The position numbers and the translations under genes were made by a program. 64,000 bases of DNA from positions 60,529-124,528 of the forward strand of contig JANQRQ010000248.1 of assembly GCA_028284485.1 (NCBI GenBank). Reading direction: 5' to 3'. Source of the DNA: Planctomycetaceae bacterium. GTDB lineage: Bacteria; Planctomycetota; Planctomycetia; Planctomycetales; Planctomycetaceae. Below are positions 27,782-36,566 of the stretch, in pieces (position 1 is the stretch's first letter; each line of letters opens with the position of its first letter). A model generated the notes under the pieces. That model did no database searches. It was not told the origin of the DNA and saw nothing but the letters and a program-made list of their open reading frames with translations.

Positions 27782-28530
27782 CTTGTGGGCATCCCCAAGT
27801 CCGTGAAGGACGATTCAACTCGACTTCACCGACCGAGAGCAAATTGCTCTTTCCTAGGCCCGCGAAGTACGATCTTGACAACGCCAAGACCAAGCGACCG
27901 CGAGGCTGAACAGTGACACGTTTTTTAGAAACGCCTGATATACAATATCGACCATTTCGCATTCCGATTGGGAACAGAACTCGTTCCATCGATTTGAATG
28001 CAAAGACACAAATTGTTCTCGGTCTAGCTGTTTCGATTTCGATCGGCGAAAACGGCTGCGAAAGGATCCATCCCCAACCGAGGTTTTATCTCCGACGAAC
28101 GCCAAGTGAATCTATTTTTGTCGAACCGCGTTATCGGTCAATAGCCGTTGCACACTTCCGTTTGCGACCCGAACTCCGTAATCTTCCTATTTTACAAAGC
28201 AAGCGATGATTCACAGCACAGCAGGTAGGCGAATGCCTTTTCGAGTTTACCGATCACGGGCGACGTCGCGAACATTCGAGCGGGTCCAATTGGTGCCTCA
28301 AATCGAGAATTGAAACGGACTTTCTCGAGCGTGTCCAGATTTGATTGAGCGACGATCGAGTTGTTTTCGACGCAATTCACAGTGCGCCAGCTGCTACAGT
28401 AAAACTACACAGGATGTCGATGTCGCACTTCGAAGAGCCTTCCGTAGGTTGATAACGATCTCCGCCAAGCAAATTCAAATTCACATCGCACTGTTCTGAT
28501 ATCACACCCCATTCTCCGAGCCAGACGCCA
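27782..28530. other. 749-bp divergent intergenic region
   Basis: Between exbD (minus) and the FemAB-like gene (plus). It contains repeat DR2 copy 2 at 28332-28405. Several short frames cross it, but none has a ribosome-binding site, signal peptide or recognisable motif, and none resembles ExbB. Promoters for both flanking genes should be here; I could not locate them with confidence. Confidence 0.5.
28332..28405 (+). repeat. Second dispersed repeat DR2, copy 2
   Basis: Same orientation as copy 1 (25041-25114), sharing the GTTGTTTTCGACG-like middle and the identical 3' end GCTACAGTAAAAC. It lies 126 bp before the FemAB-like start codon. Confidence 0.65.
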
Positions 28531-29649
28531 ATGGAATACTCGTACGTTCTGTTCGATTCATCGCAGGACGTGAAACAGGACGAGTGGTATGCCGTTTGTG
28601 ATTTGTCGCGGAATCCATTTATGGATCTGCGATTCATCTCGGTGCTTGAGAATTCCATGGCGAGCGACAGCCAGTACTGGTGCGCGCTCATTTACGACCC
28701 GCAATCGCGGCCGGTCGCTGCGGCGGTTTTCTCACTTTATCGGGTTGACGGCTCTTTGTTCGCACCGAAATTCATTCAGGTGATGGCCCAAGCAACGCGC
28801 CGCATCTTGCCCTCGTTTTTGATGTTTAAGCTACTCCTGTGTGGTGTACCAGTTGGCACGGGAGGAGGCCAAATCGCCGCCGTCGACGATGTCGACTGGA
28901 ATCAGCTTACGTCGGCATTGGACGAAATCGCATCCCGTCTCGCGCGAGAGCAAAAGTCGATCCTCATATCATTTAAGGAATTCGATCAGTTATTCGCAGA
29001 TCAACTGAGTCCACTTGATCAATTGGGCTACCACCGCGCCAATAGCATTATGGCCTACGAGCTTCGAGATCACTTTGCATCGTTTGACGACTACTATCGA
29101 ACTCGCAGCAAACGGACCCGTGCGAACATGCGCAAATTCTTCGGCAAGTTCGACGCTGCGGGTATGTCCTACGAACTTAAAAAGGGCGGCCAAGACATCG
29201 AATCGGTCTATACCGACGATGTTCATCGGCTCTACGAAGCGGTTTTCGATCGTGCGGAATTCAAATTCGAACACCTGCCGGCGGATTTCTTTCGCGAATT
29301 GGCCAGACAGTTTCCGATCGAATCATGCTTCACAATTATTCGTCATGACGACGATGAGGAGATTGTCGGGTTTTGCGCCGGACTCGCGTCAGCCGAAGCG
29401 CATCACCTGTTGTATTGCGGTGTCAACTACGAACACAACCCGCAAGCCGATCTCTATTTCAATCTGATGTATCGCGGTTTGGAAAACGCATTTCGCGGAA
29501 GCCCACAATCCGTCCACTTGGGGGCGTCGGCCGACGAGTTCAAGAAACGGCTCGGTGGGCAACCGCAGCAACTTTTCATCTACGTCAAAGCTGTGAATGG
29601 AATTCGCGGTTGGTGCGTCGACAAGGTGCTCCCATACTTGTTCGACTAA
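28531..29649 (+). CDS. FemAB/GNAT-type acyltransferase (BioF2-like domain)
   Basis: A 372-residue soluble protein with two GNAT-like halves. The N-terminal half contains strands such as YWCALIYDPQSRPVAAAVFSLY. The second half carries the signature RTRANMRKF for substrate binding, a VGFCAGLAS strand and a late YKHNPQ-like segment (NYEHNPQADLYFNLMY), as in FemAB-like and PF13480-type acetyltransferases. Such enzymes add amino acids to peptidoglycan or acylate exopolysaccharide precursors. Planctomycetes have them in exosortase or polysaccharide clusters, but no such neighbours are visible here. Function beyond acyl transfer cannot be specified. Confidence 0.72.
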   Translation: MEYSYVLFDSSQDVKQDEWYAVCDLSRNPFMDLRFISVLENSMASDSQYWCALIYDPQSRPVAAAVFSLYRVDGSLFAPKFIQVMAQATRRILPSFLMFKLLLCGVPVGTGGGQIAAVDDVDWNQLTSALDEIASRLAREQKSILISFKEFDQLFADQLSPLDQLGYHRANSIMAYELRDHFASFDDYYRTRSKRTRANMRKFFGKFDAAGMSYELKKGGQDIESVYTDDVHRLYEAVFDRAEFKFEHLPADFFRELARQFPIESCFTIIRHDDDEEIVGFCAGLASAEAHHLLYCGVNYEHNPQADLYFNLMYRGLENAFRGSPQSVHLGASADEFKKRLGGQPQQLFIYVKAVNGIRGWCVDKVLPYLFD

Positions 29650-29676
29650 GTCTCGTTTCTTGCCGCGCGATTCGCA

Positions 29677-30597
29677 TTAAACGTCGCACCACTTAACGGC
29701 CTCTTGCAGACCTTCGAGGGGATCGCGGGTCGGAATGAATTCCTGGCCCACGTAGCCGTCGTAGCCCACGTCCAGCAGCGCCTGCATGACGGCCGGATAG
29801 TTGATTTCCTGTTGGTCGTCCAATTCCCCCCGTCCAGGATTGCCGGCCGTGTGAATATGTCCCAGATAATCTTTGAATTGGTGAATGCGACGAATGACGT
29901 CGCCATCCATAATTTGCACATGGTAAATGTCGAACAGCAGCTTGAAGTTAGGCGATCCCACCTTCTTGATGATTTCGATGCAATACTCCGTGTGGTCGCC
30001 CTGATAACCGGGGTGACCCTTCATCGGATGAGTATCGTCACGGGTATTCAGCATCTCCAGGCATAACGTCACACCCTGCTTTTCGGCGTGCCCGATAATC
30101 TTCTTATAACCATCAACGCAATTCTTGATTCCATCGTCGTCTGAAATGTTCTCACGCATGCCGGTAAACGTAATCACACGCTTGAAGCCGGCCTCGGCAC
30201 ATTGGTCGATGCGTTCTCTTAGCAACTCGAGACAATAGTCCCAGTTCTCTGGATTGTTCATCCCCTTTTGAAAGCCGTGACTGCCGGCGATCGCACAAAC
30301 TAACCCATGCTTTTTCAGCATGGGCCAATCTTTCGGATCGATCAGCTCGATACTGACGCAACCTAGCTGAACGGCAATCTTGGCCATTTCCTCGGGTTCC
30401 CAGTACGGCTTGTAGCACCAGGACACCAATGACTGCTTAATACGACCGTTGACCGCAGCCTTCGATTGGTCATTTGCCGCCGCCAGATTCGCCCCAGCCA
30501 GCATGGTCGCTCCGGTCACGGCGGCTCCGCGGCGCAGAAGGTCTCGGCGACTGAACGGCCGGTGAGCAGGTCGGGTCTCTGGATGATGGTCAGCCAT
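29677..30597 (-). CDS. Tat-exported sugar phosphate isomerase/epimerase-like TIM barrel
   Basis: A 306-residue protein with a twin-arginine signal (SRRDLLRRG near residue 17) and an AP-endonuclease-2 type TIM barrel. Conserved metal-site residues are visible in SIELIDPKDW, LCLEMLNTRDD, LLFDIYHVQIMDGD and GYVGQEFIP, matching the hydroxypyruvate isomerase/xylose isomerase-like family. GGAG lies about 9 nt before the ATG. It probably isomerises or epimerises a sugar in the periplasm; planctomycetes carry many such exported paralogues of unknown substrate. Confidence 0.82.
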   Translation of the reverse strand: MADHHPETRPAHRPFSRRDLLRRGAAVTGATMLAGANLAAANDQSKAAVNGRIKQSLVSWCYKPYWEPEEMAKIAVQLGCVSIELIDPKDWPMLKKHGLVCAIAGSHGFQKGMNNPENWDYCLELLRERIDQCAEAGFKRVITFTGMRENISDDDGIKNCVDGYKKIIGHAEKQGVTLCLEMLNTRDDTHPMKGHPGYQGDHTEYCIEIIKKVGSPNFKLLFDIYHVQIMDGDVIRRIHQFKDYLGHIHTAGNPGRGELDDQQEINYPAVMQALLDVGYDGYVGQEFIPTRDPLEGLQEAVKWCDV

Positions 30598-31077
30598 GGT
30601 CGTTACTCCACGATAAATGAATACGAGACAACAAGAATCGCCCTCCGCCGCCTTCGGCGAGAATCACAGCTTACCGGCAAATTCGAGGCGAATCCAATCC
30701 TCAATCGGCCGGAGCTTTGCCTTGCCGCATCATGAGGCACAGCGTCTGACCGCCCAAAAGTGCCGGAGTTTTCGGATCAAATGATACCTCTGGCCACAGA
30801 TTCTCCAGTTTATCAAGGTTGGGCAGCCGGTTCGTCCGCTACATCACAATCAGCGTCATAACTGATTTCACCCACCGGATCAGACCAGCGATTGCAACCT
30901 GAAGTTTCGCCGAAATCCACACCGATACGAAATTGCAGCGCGGCGTTCTTTGTCGCGTTGCTCACTCGCCAGAATCTCTACCCAATATAAACCGGTTGGC
31001 GTCCTGGTCAGTCAAAGACGACGGATCAACGCCTTCGATTGTTTACGCGGCCGACTGCGGACCGCGGGAGTACATGG
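30598..31077. other. 480-bp divergent intergenic region
   Basis: No credible gene. A short GC hairpin (CGCCG and CGGCG around CCTT) occurs near 30646-30659. The rest shows nothing I can name. Confidence 0.4.
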
Positions 31078-31893
31078 ATGTCCTCTATGACCGATCAGCA
31101 ACTCGAGTCCCGAATTCAAGAATTAGAAGCCCAGCTTTCGCAGTTGCAACAGCAACTCGTCCAGGCCCAAAGGCTAAGTTCCGTGGGAGCTTTGGCTTCT
31201 TCCATTACTCATGAATTCAACAACATACTGACAACGGTTATCAATTACTCCAAAATGGGGCTGCGTCACAAAGATGTCGCCACACGAGAGAAGGCATTTA
31301 ACAAGATCCTGACGGCAGGACAGCGCGCCTCGAAGATTACCACCGGCATGTTGTCGTACTCACGTGGCAAGGGTGAACGGCGGGAACCGCACGATCTTGT
31401 CAATCTCGTCGAAGACGTCCTGGTGCTTGTCGAAAAAGACCTGCAAATGCATCGGGTCAAGCTGCAAACCGATTTCCTCGACCATCCCTTTGCAGAGGTC
31501 AACGCCAGCCAAATTCAACAAGTCTTGATGAACCTGATCATTAACGCTCGCCAAGCCATGGACGGTGGTGGTCGGTTATTCATCACGGTCCGCTCGAACG
31601 AAGAATCGGGAATGGGAGAAATCGCAATTCGCGATACCGGCCAGGGAATCCCGGCGGATAAATTGCCCAAGATCTTTGCCCCCTTCTTCTCAACAAAAAC
31701 TGCCGACGAGCAAGGACAGGGAGGCACCGGCTTGGGACTGGCCCTCTGTCGAGATATTATCGAAGCGCACAAAGGCCGCATTCGCGTGGAAAGCGCCGTT
31801 GGCCACGGCACTACCTTTACATTGAAATTTCCGCGCGTCGAAAAGCCATCTGCGACCAACCCGGCAAATTCATCGATGCAAAAGGCCGGATAG
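31078..31893 (+). CDS. Soluble histidine kinase (NtrB-like)
   Basis: A 271-residue protein from ATG 31078, which has GGGAG 7 nt upstream. A frame open to 31039 and an ATG at 31087 are alternatives. A coiled coil (about residues 3-25) leads into the phosphoacceptor segment SSITHEFNNILT, then the N box NLIINARQAMDG, G1 DTGQGIP, F box FAPFFSTK and G2 GQGGTGLGLALC. There is no membrane or sensor domain. The HEFNN form of the H box is typical of NtrB-type kinases that signal to sigma-54 activators. No response regulator is adjacent, so it is an orphan. Confidence 0.9.
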   Translation: MSSMTDQQLESRIQELEAQLSQLQQQLVQAQRLSSVGALASSITHEFNNILTTVINYSKMGLRHKDVATREKAFNKILTAGQRASKITTGMLSYSRGKGERREPHDLVNLVEDVLVLVEKDLQMHRVKLQTDFLDHPFAEVNASQIQQVLMNLIINARQAMDGGGRLFITVRSNEESGMGEIAIRDTGQGIPADKLPKIFAPFFSTKTADEQGQGGTGLGLALCRDIIEAHKGRIRVESAVGHGTTFTLKFPRVEKPSATNPANSSMQKAG

Positions 31894-31928
31894 TGCTGCG
31901 CCGTTGCTGGCTGAGTTGGTCCAGCGAG

Positions 31929-32032
31929 AGCGGTCTACTATTTCTTGTGGGCGTCTCTGCCTCGTGAAAGCAAGCCATCATAGAACATAGCGAGATTGTC
32001 GCGGCCACAAGTCAGCGTAATACGCTGTAATG
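31929..32032 (-). repeat. Dispersed repeat DR1, copy C
   Basis: About 104 bp, closely matching copy D at 57459-57562. On the plus strand it runs from AGCGGTCTACT through TTGTCGCGGCCACAA to the CAGCGTAATACGCTG hairpin. It lies between the convergent ends of the histidine kinase gene and the BMC operon. Unlike the other copies it is not upstream of a gene. Confidence 0.8.
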
Positions 32033-32051
32033 CATCCTAGACCCGTGCGGC

Positions 32052-32300
32052 TTACCAGCCAGCCAACGCACCGATTACAGCCGCAATTCCGGCAAGCCCC
32101 AATACGACCCACAACAAGGGCTTGCCCGACCAAGGACTCGTATCGGGCAAGATATAGTGACCACAGCTGGGACACTGGTCGGCATCTTCGTAAACGTCGG
32201 CCCCACATTCGGAACAGGAAACAACGTCGGTCACGCTGTCGTCTTCATTCCAGTCTTCATCGGACCAGTCTTCGTCCTCGTAGTAGGAATCGCCGTCCAT
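32052..32300 (-). CDS. Small zinc-ribbon membrane protein
   Basis: An 82-residue protein. An acidic Asp/Glu/Trp-rich N-terminus (1-25) is followed by a zinc ribbon with two CxxC pairs (CSECG and CPSCG, residues 29-46) and one C-terminal membrane helix (about 61-80). It starts 4 nt after the stop of the TIM-barrel gene, so it is the last gene of the BMC operon by position. A role in the compartment is not obvious; it may be a passenger gene or a membrane tether. Confidence 0.75.
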   Translation of the reverse strand: MDGDSYYEDEDWSDEDWNEDDSVTDVVSCSECGADVYEDADQCPSCGHYILPDTSPWSGKPLLWVVLGLAGIAAVIGALAGW

Positions 32301-32304
32301 GAAA

Positions 32305-33501
32305 CTACTCGCCGAATATGCGATTGAGGCGCTGCTGATGATACTTCAGCCGATCCTCCGCCGAAATCGATGAAAAATCGGGCACGTCATCGTCATGAGA
32401 CATTTCCGCGGTCGCTTGCGCCGTTACTGATTTCACCTTCCGACCCGCGGGCAAACTGACGGTGCGGCCGTTGCCGCCGTAACTCATCACTGCAGACTGC
32501 AGGGTCAGATCGTCCTCCAATGTTCGATGCGGTCGTATTCCGAGTTTCTGCAAGACGGCATGATACGCACGAACGGCCTCGCTTGGTGAAACAACTCCGT
32601 CGACAATGTGCCGTAAAAACTCAATGAACGCCAATTGATTTTCGGCGTTGTTGATTTTTCGCCCGTACAACGCAACACGAGCACCATATTTCTGCGCGTC
32701 GTGAATCAGTTGAAACGCGTCGAGTGTGGTCCCAGCAGACCCCCCCAAAATGCCGACGACCAAATGGGGATCGTAGGCCACCAATTCTTCCAGGGCCCGC
32801 GGTCCGTGGTACACCATTTTCAAAAAGATCGGCCGACCCGAACTTGTGACCCCTGCCAGCGTGCGGGCAATCAAATCGTTAATGAATCCCGGAGTGAGGT
32901 CGGGCGGCACAGCGTCGGGAACATTGGGATCGAATATCTCCAAAAAATGCCGAAAGCCTTTGCGTTCCGCTTCCTCCCGAAACTCTTTGTATCGCTGCAA
33001 CGTGTTGAGATCGAGATCGAGTTGATTGTTAAACGTCACCGAGTAAAGACCCAAGTCGGCACCATGCAGGCGATCTTCTGCCGTACAATCGATTCGGCCG
33101 CATTGAATATGATCGAGGGAGGCCGTGCGAAATGGATGCGCCGGCTCCGTATGCGTTCGTCCACCGCGCGGCAAGTGAACGTCGGTCGCATCATTGGCCC
33201 GAGCGGCAGGCGTGACCGGCGAGTCGTCGAACAACCTCTCTTGAATCGTCAGGACTTCGCTGGTGCTCGCCGACATCAAAACAATATCGACGATTTCCTG
33301 TCGGATGACGGCACGAATCTGTTCGCGGTACTCGGCCAGCGTCTTAAATCGCAATTCCTGGTCGTGTCGTTCCGGAGAAAGTCCCGTCGCCCTCATGCCG
33401 AATGCCATGTCGGCATCTTTGGCATCAGCAATGATGAATTCTTTCGACCCCGACGGGTCGGCATGAATCATCTTGAGCTTACGATCCAGTGACTTTTCCA
33501 C
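32305..33501 (-). CDS. BMC-associated TIM-barrel (aldolase-like) protein
   Basis: A 398-residue protein starting at GTG 33501; ATG 33471 is an alternative. It has no close family that I can name. The centre (about 145-330) has the alternating pattern of a TIM barrel: FLEIFDPNV, FLKMVYHGPRALEELV, DPHLVVGILGGSAGTTLDAF and GARVALYGRKINNAE, which resembles class I aldolase/DeoC-like barrels with a KMVYHG Lys. A flexible linker (about 340-378) joins a short amphipathic C-terminal helix (SAEDRLKYHQQRLNRIFGE). It lies between the LDH gene and the zinc-ribbon gene in the BMC operon, so it may act on an upstream sugar phosphate. Confidence 0.7.
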   Translation of the reverse strand: MEKSLDRKLKMIHADPSGSKEFIIADAKDADMAFGMRATGLSPERHDQELRFKTLAEYREQIRAVIRQEIVDIVLMSASTSEVLTIQERLFDDSPVTPAARANDATDVHLPRGGRTHTEPAHPFRTASLDHIQCGRIDCTAEDRLHGADLGLYSVTFNNQLDLDLNTLQRYKEFREEAERKGFRHFLEIFDPNVPDAVPPDLTPGFINDLIARTLAGVTSSGRPIFLKMVYHGPRALEELVAYDPHLVVGILGGSAGTTLDAFQLIHDAQKYGARVALYGRKINNAENQLAFIEFLRHIVDGVVSPSEAVRAYHAVLQKLGIRPHRTLEDDLTLQSAVMSYGGNGRTVSLPAGRKVKSVTAQATAEMSHDDDVPDFSSISAEDRLKYHQQRLNRIFGE

Positions 33502-33577
33502 AAGTACTACGCCTTAAATTCGACCGGTGGCATCTCTCTGCGGTCATCGGACATAGATTCCGCAACGCGATTTCGAA

Positions 33578-34513
33578 TTAGCGAATTCCTGCCAACACTG
33601 TATCAATCGTATTCCTCAAGACTTTGCCGGAATTCTGTAGCCCCATTCGCTCCTTGGGCCACAACTCGATTTCCAGTCGGTCAACCACACCGCCTCGACC
33701 CACAACCGTCGGAACCGACAGGCAGACGTCGCGTAATCCGTAAGCACCATTCTGCAGTGATGACACCGGCATGATTCTGCGCTGATCAAGCGCAATGCTA
33801 TGAACAACATCAGCAATCGAAACACCGACGGCAAAGCCTGCCCCGCCCTTTTTCTTAATGACTTCGGCTCCGCTGCCGCGTGTCTTCGTTTCGATTTCTT
33901 GTAGGACCGCAGGAGTTACTCCCGGCCATTTCTCCATCGGCAACCCGCCAACTTGTGCCGCGGACCAGATCGGCACCATGCTGTCGCCATGCTCTCCCAA
34001 CAGCAACGCCGAAACCTGTGTCGCGGGGACATCAAGCCGGGCGGCCAACAAGCTGCGGAAGCGCGTCGTGTCGAGCACAGTCCCCAAACCAATCACCTGT
34101 TCGGAAGGAAGACCCAATTCCTGCACTGCTAAATACGTCAAAACGTCAACCGGATTGGAGACGACAAACACGATTGCGTCCGACCGCGTACCGTGCTGTT
34201 TCACGTCACTGAGAATCTTGCGGAATAGTTCCACATTGCGATTGATCAGATCGAGACGGCTTTCGTCCGGCTTGCGCCTGAGTCCGGCGGTGATAATGAT
34301 CACGTCGCTGTCTGATACGGTTGCCGTTTCGGCGGCATAGATCTTTTGGTCAGCCGTCAACGAGCTGCCGTGCAGAATATCAAGCGCCTGCCCTTCGGCA
34401 ACGTCGAGACTGACATCGACCAATGCGATTTCGCGAACGATTCCTCCCATTTGCAATGCAAATCCTGCACAGGAACCGACCAGGCCGCCACCACCGATAA
34501 TTGCCACTTTCAT
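33578..34513 (-). CDS. Lactate/malate dehydrogenase family protein (BMC operon)
   Basis: A 311-residue protein from ATG 34513, with GGAG 8 nt upstream; a longer frame to 34564 adds 17 residues before the Rossmann motif and is unlikely. The NAD-binding motif GGGGLVGSCAGF and the substrate loop AGLRRKPDESRLDL are visible, as is the catalytic GEHGDSM. At the specificity position, where LDH has Gln and MDH has Arg, this protein has Arg, so malate-type acids fit better than lactate by that rule. In the BMC it is expected to recycle NAD made by the aldehyde dehydrogenase, perhaps reducing lactaldehyde or pyruvate; the true substrate is open. Confidence 0.88.
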   Translation of the reverse strand: MKVAIIGGGGLVGSCAGFALQMGGIVREIALVDVSLDVAEGQALDILHGSSLTADQKIYAAETATVSDSDVIIITAGLRRKPDESRLDLINRNVELFRKILSDVKQHGTRSDAIVFVVSNPVDVLTYLAVQELGLPSEQVIGLGTVLDTTRFRSLLAARLDVPATQVSALLLGEHGDSMVPIWSAAQVGGLPMEKWPGVTPAVLQEIETKTRGSGAEVIKKKGGAGFAVGVSIADVVHSIALDQRRIMPVSSLQNGAYGLRDVCLSVPTVVGRGGVVDRLEIELWPKERMGLQNSGKVLRNTIDTVLAGIR

Positions 34514-34614
34514 GTTGATCGCTCCGCTGGTTTCGGCCTTTTCAAGCGGCCGAAAGAATTTCAAACGCTTTCACCTTGGTTTGACTTCGCTTGTTGCCAT
34601 CCGTCTGTTCAGGC

Positions 34615-35490
34615 TCAATTCTGCCCCAAAGCGGCCACAACTTGATTCGTAATCGAGGTCACTAACTCTTCCAGTTGTTCCGGAGGGGGCGTGTTGTTCC
34701 CCTGCAAATAGCCGGGATACTTGGGAGCTTCTTCAAACGCACATTGTTGCGGTAACTGTTCCTTGTAACCGTCGCGAAATGCACTGTTCCCACACAAATC
34801 GCAGTCCTCGACGTGAAATCGGGGATCATCAAATCCAAGCTTTTGCTTGAGGTCCAATAACTCGCGCGTCTCGCCTTCACTAAAGTAGGTCACGCGACCG
34901 AGTTGTTTGGCCAGCAACAGAATGCGGCAGTACGCATCGAGAATCTCCGTCTTCCAATACGCGTCTTGCAAATCCTTACCAAAGGTGACCGTCCCATGGT
35001 TGGTGAGAATGAGCGTATTGGTCGCCTTCAAGAACGGCAGGACCGTGTCGGCAAACGCCTGACCGCCGGGAGTCTCGTACGGTGCCATAGGAACTTCGCC
35101 CATGAAGACTTCGACTTCGGGAAGCACGCACTGCGGAATCGGCTCTCGCGCGACGGCAAACGCCGTAGCATGTGGCGGATGGCAATGCACGACTGCTTTC
35201 ACATCGGGGCGTTCTTTCATGATGGTCAGGTGTAGCAAGATCTCGCTGGTTCGCTTTTTCTTGCCGGCAATTTGGTTTCCTTCCAAATCGACGGCGCAAA
35301 TATCGTCGGGCGTCATAAAGCCTTTGCAGATCATTGTCGGCGAGCAGAGAACTTCATTCTCGCCGACTCGAATCGAAATGTTGCCGTCATTGGCAGCGGC
35401 AAACCCTTTGTTGTAGACGCGCCGACCGATCTCGCAGATCTGCTCTTTCAGTTCTCGGCTATGAATTCCGCTGTTCCAGCGATTTTCCAT
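34615..35490 (-). CDS. Class II aldolase (L-fuculose/L-rhamnulose phosphate aldolase-like)
   Basis: A 291-residue protein. The AraD/FucA fold is shown by GNISIRVG, the zinc-binding HCHPPH and the later NHGTVTFG. Enzymes of this family split fuculose-1-phosphate or rhamnulose-1-phosphate into DHAP and lactaldehyde. The normal family length is about 215; here an extra CxxC-containing segment (DCDLCGN) and a Pro-rich linker precede a C-terminal amphipathic helix (EQLEELVTSITNQVVAAL), which looks like an encapsulation peptide that brings the enzyme into the shell. In planctomycete BMCs the aldolase is the enzyme that generates the aldehyde inside the compartment. Confidence 0.92.
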   Translation of the reverse strand: MENRWNSGIHSRELKEQICEIGRRVYNKGFAAANDGNISIRVGENEVLCSPTMICKGFMTPDDICAVDLEGNQIAGKKKRTSEILLHLTIMKERPDVKAVVHCHPPHATAFAVAREPIPQCVLPEVEVFMGEVPMAPYETPGGQAFADTVLPFLKATNTLILTNHGTVTFGKDLQDAYWKTEILDAYCRILLLAKQLGRVTYFSEGETRELLDLKQKLGFDDPRFHVEDCDLCGNSAFRDGYKEQLPQQCAFEEAPKYPGYLQGNNTPPPEQLEELVTSITNQVVAALGQN

Positions 35491-35540
35491 GGATTGGTTT
35501 CCTCTCGGTTTTATTCAGTGATAGTGGTCGACTGTTCGCT

Positions 35541-35819
35541 CTAGATATCAATGTTGTCCAAAATGGCAGCCACATAGGCGTCGAGCGGTTTTTCATCGGG
35601 GTGAAACGGCGCTGCCGCCTCGGCCCCTTCGCTAACCGCGATGAGCGATCCGCGATTAGATCCCATCTCGTCGTAAATGACGAACGGTTCTCCGCGGCCT
35701 GATTTCTCACCGCGGATTCCTGCGGCCGTTAGTGGGACTCCCAGGATCCATGTCGCGGCATTCACATTCGGGTGATGCTTCGACAACGTGACCTTTCCGA
35801 TGACTTCCGCAACGCGCAT
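35541..35819 (-). CDS. BMC-P (EutN/CcmL) pentameric vertex protein
   Basis: A 92-residue protein of the EutN/CcmL family. MRVAEVIGKVTLSKHHP and the GSNRGSLIAVSEG motif before the pore segment are the family signatures. Pentamers close the twelve vertices of the shell. It lies 50 bp before the aldolase gene and 21 bp after the RpiB-like gene. It is one of three BMC-P paralogues in the operon, each different in sequence. Confidence 0.93.
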   Translation of the reverse strand: MRVAEVIGKVTLSKHHPNVNAATWILGVPLTAAGIRGEKSGRGEPFVIYDEMGSNRGSLIAVSEGAEAAAPFHPDEKPLDAYVAAILDNIDI

Positions 35820-35840
35820 GATCTGTTTTTCGCCCTTAAC

Positions 35841-36566
35841 CTATCTTGTCGTTTGATCCGGCGATCCCACCTGGGGAAATCGCTGAATCGCGTTTAACAC
35901 CAGCCTGCGTAATTGAAAGTAACTTCTTCCAGTCGTTGGGATGACCAATAGATTCGCATTCAAAGTTCTCGCCACTCGCTCGACCACTTCAGCATCATTG
36001 ACCACCGCCGCGCGAACTTGCGAGTTTCGATTTGCGAGGCACGCGACGAGTTCTGCGTCGTCACTAAACGCCAACACCATCGTCGCCTGGCCGCGACAGA
36101 TCGATCCGATGCCCTCCTGCGCAGCTTGTTCTCCATTGTCGACCAATTCGACCGTGCATCGGTCCGAAATGGACAAGCTGTGATCACGCAGCACTCGTTG
36201 CACGGTTTCCGCCGACTCCACAACAACGGCCCGCCACTGACAACCGACTGATTTTCCGGACGTTGCCGCTTCCTCACGGCGCCACTGCAAACCATGGTGT
36301 GCCAGATAATCTCGACCGCTGGGCGTAATCACAGAGTTCGACCCAAAGACGACCTGTTGAGCCTGGCCCACACGCTCGGCCAGTACGTCTTCGGTAATGA
36401 CCTTCTCGAGAATCGACACAACCGCTGATGTGTTCCCCTGTTTTTCAACGCCCGCCGCTTCGGTTTGGCCATGTGACGGCGTCGACCGAGGACCGGATGT
36501 CCCCGAGTCCAGCTGCCTGAGCACCTGGCTGACAATCGTCTCGACAAGTCTGTCATCTACCGTCAT
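35841..36566 (-). CDS. BMC-associated RpiB/LacAB-like protein with N-terminal targeting helix
   Basis: A 241-residue protein from ATG 36566, which overlaps the preceding BMC-P stop by 4 nt (ATGA). Residues 2-20 form an amphipathic helix (VDDRLVETIVSQVLRQLD) of encapsulation-peptide type, followed by a flexible linker (21-60). A VITPSGRDYLAHHG segment is of the kind seen in several BMC proteins. The C-terminal part (about 95-235), with QVRAAVVNDAEVVERVARTLNANLLVIP, resembles RpiB/LacAB sugar-phosphate isomerases but lacks the clear active-site residues. It could be an isomerase, or a degenerate scaffold that carries the targeting helix. This assignment is tentative. Confidence 0.7.
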   Translation of the reverse strand: MTVDDRLVETIVSQVLRQLDSGTSGPRSTPSHGQTEAAGVEKQGNTSAVVSILEKVITEDVLAERVGQAQQVVFGSNSVITPSGRDYLAHHGLQWRREEAATSGKSVGCQWRAVVVESAETVQRVLRDHSLSISDRCTVELVDNGEQAAQEGIGSICRGQATMVLAFSDDAELVACLANRNSQVRAAVVNDAEVVERVARTLNANLLVIPTTGRSYFQLRRLVLNAIQRFPQVGSPDQTTR

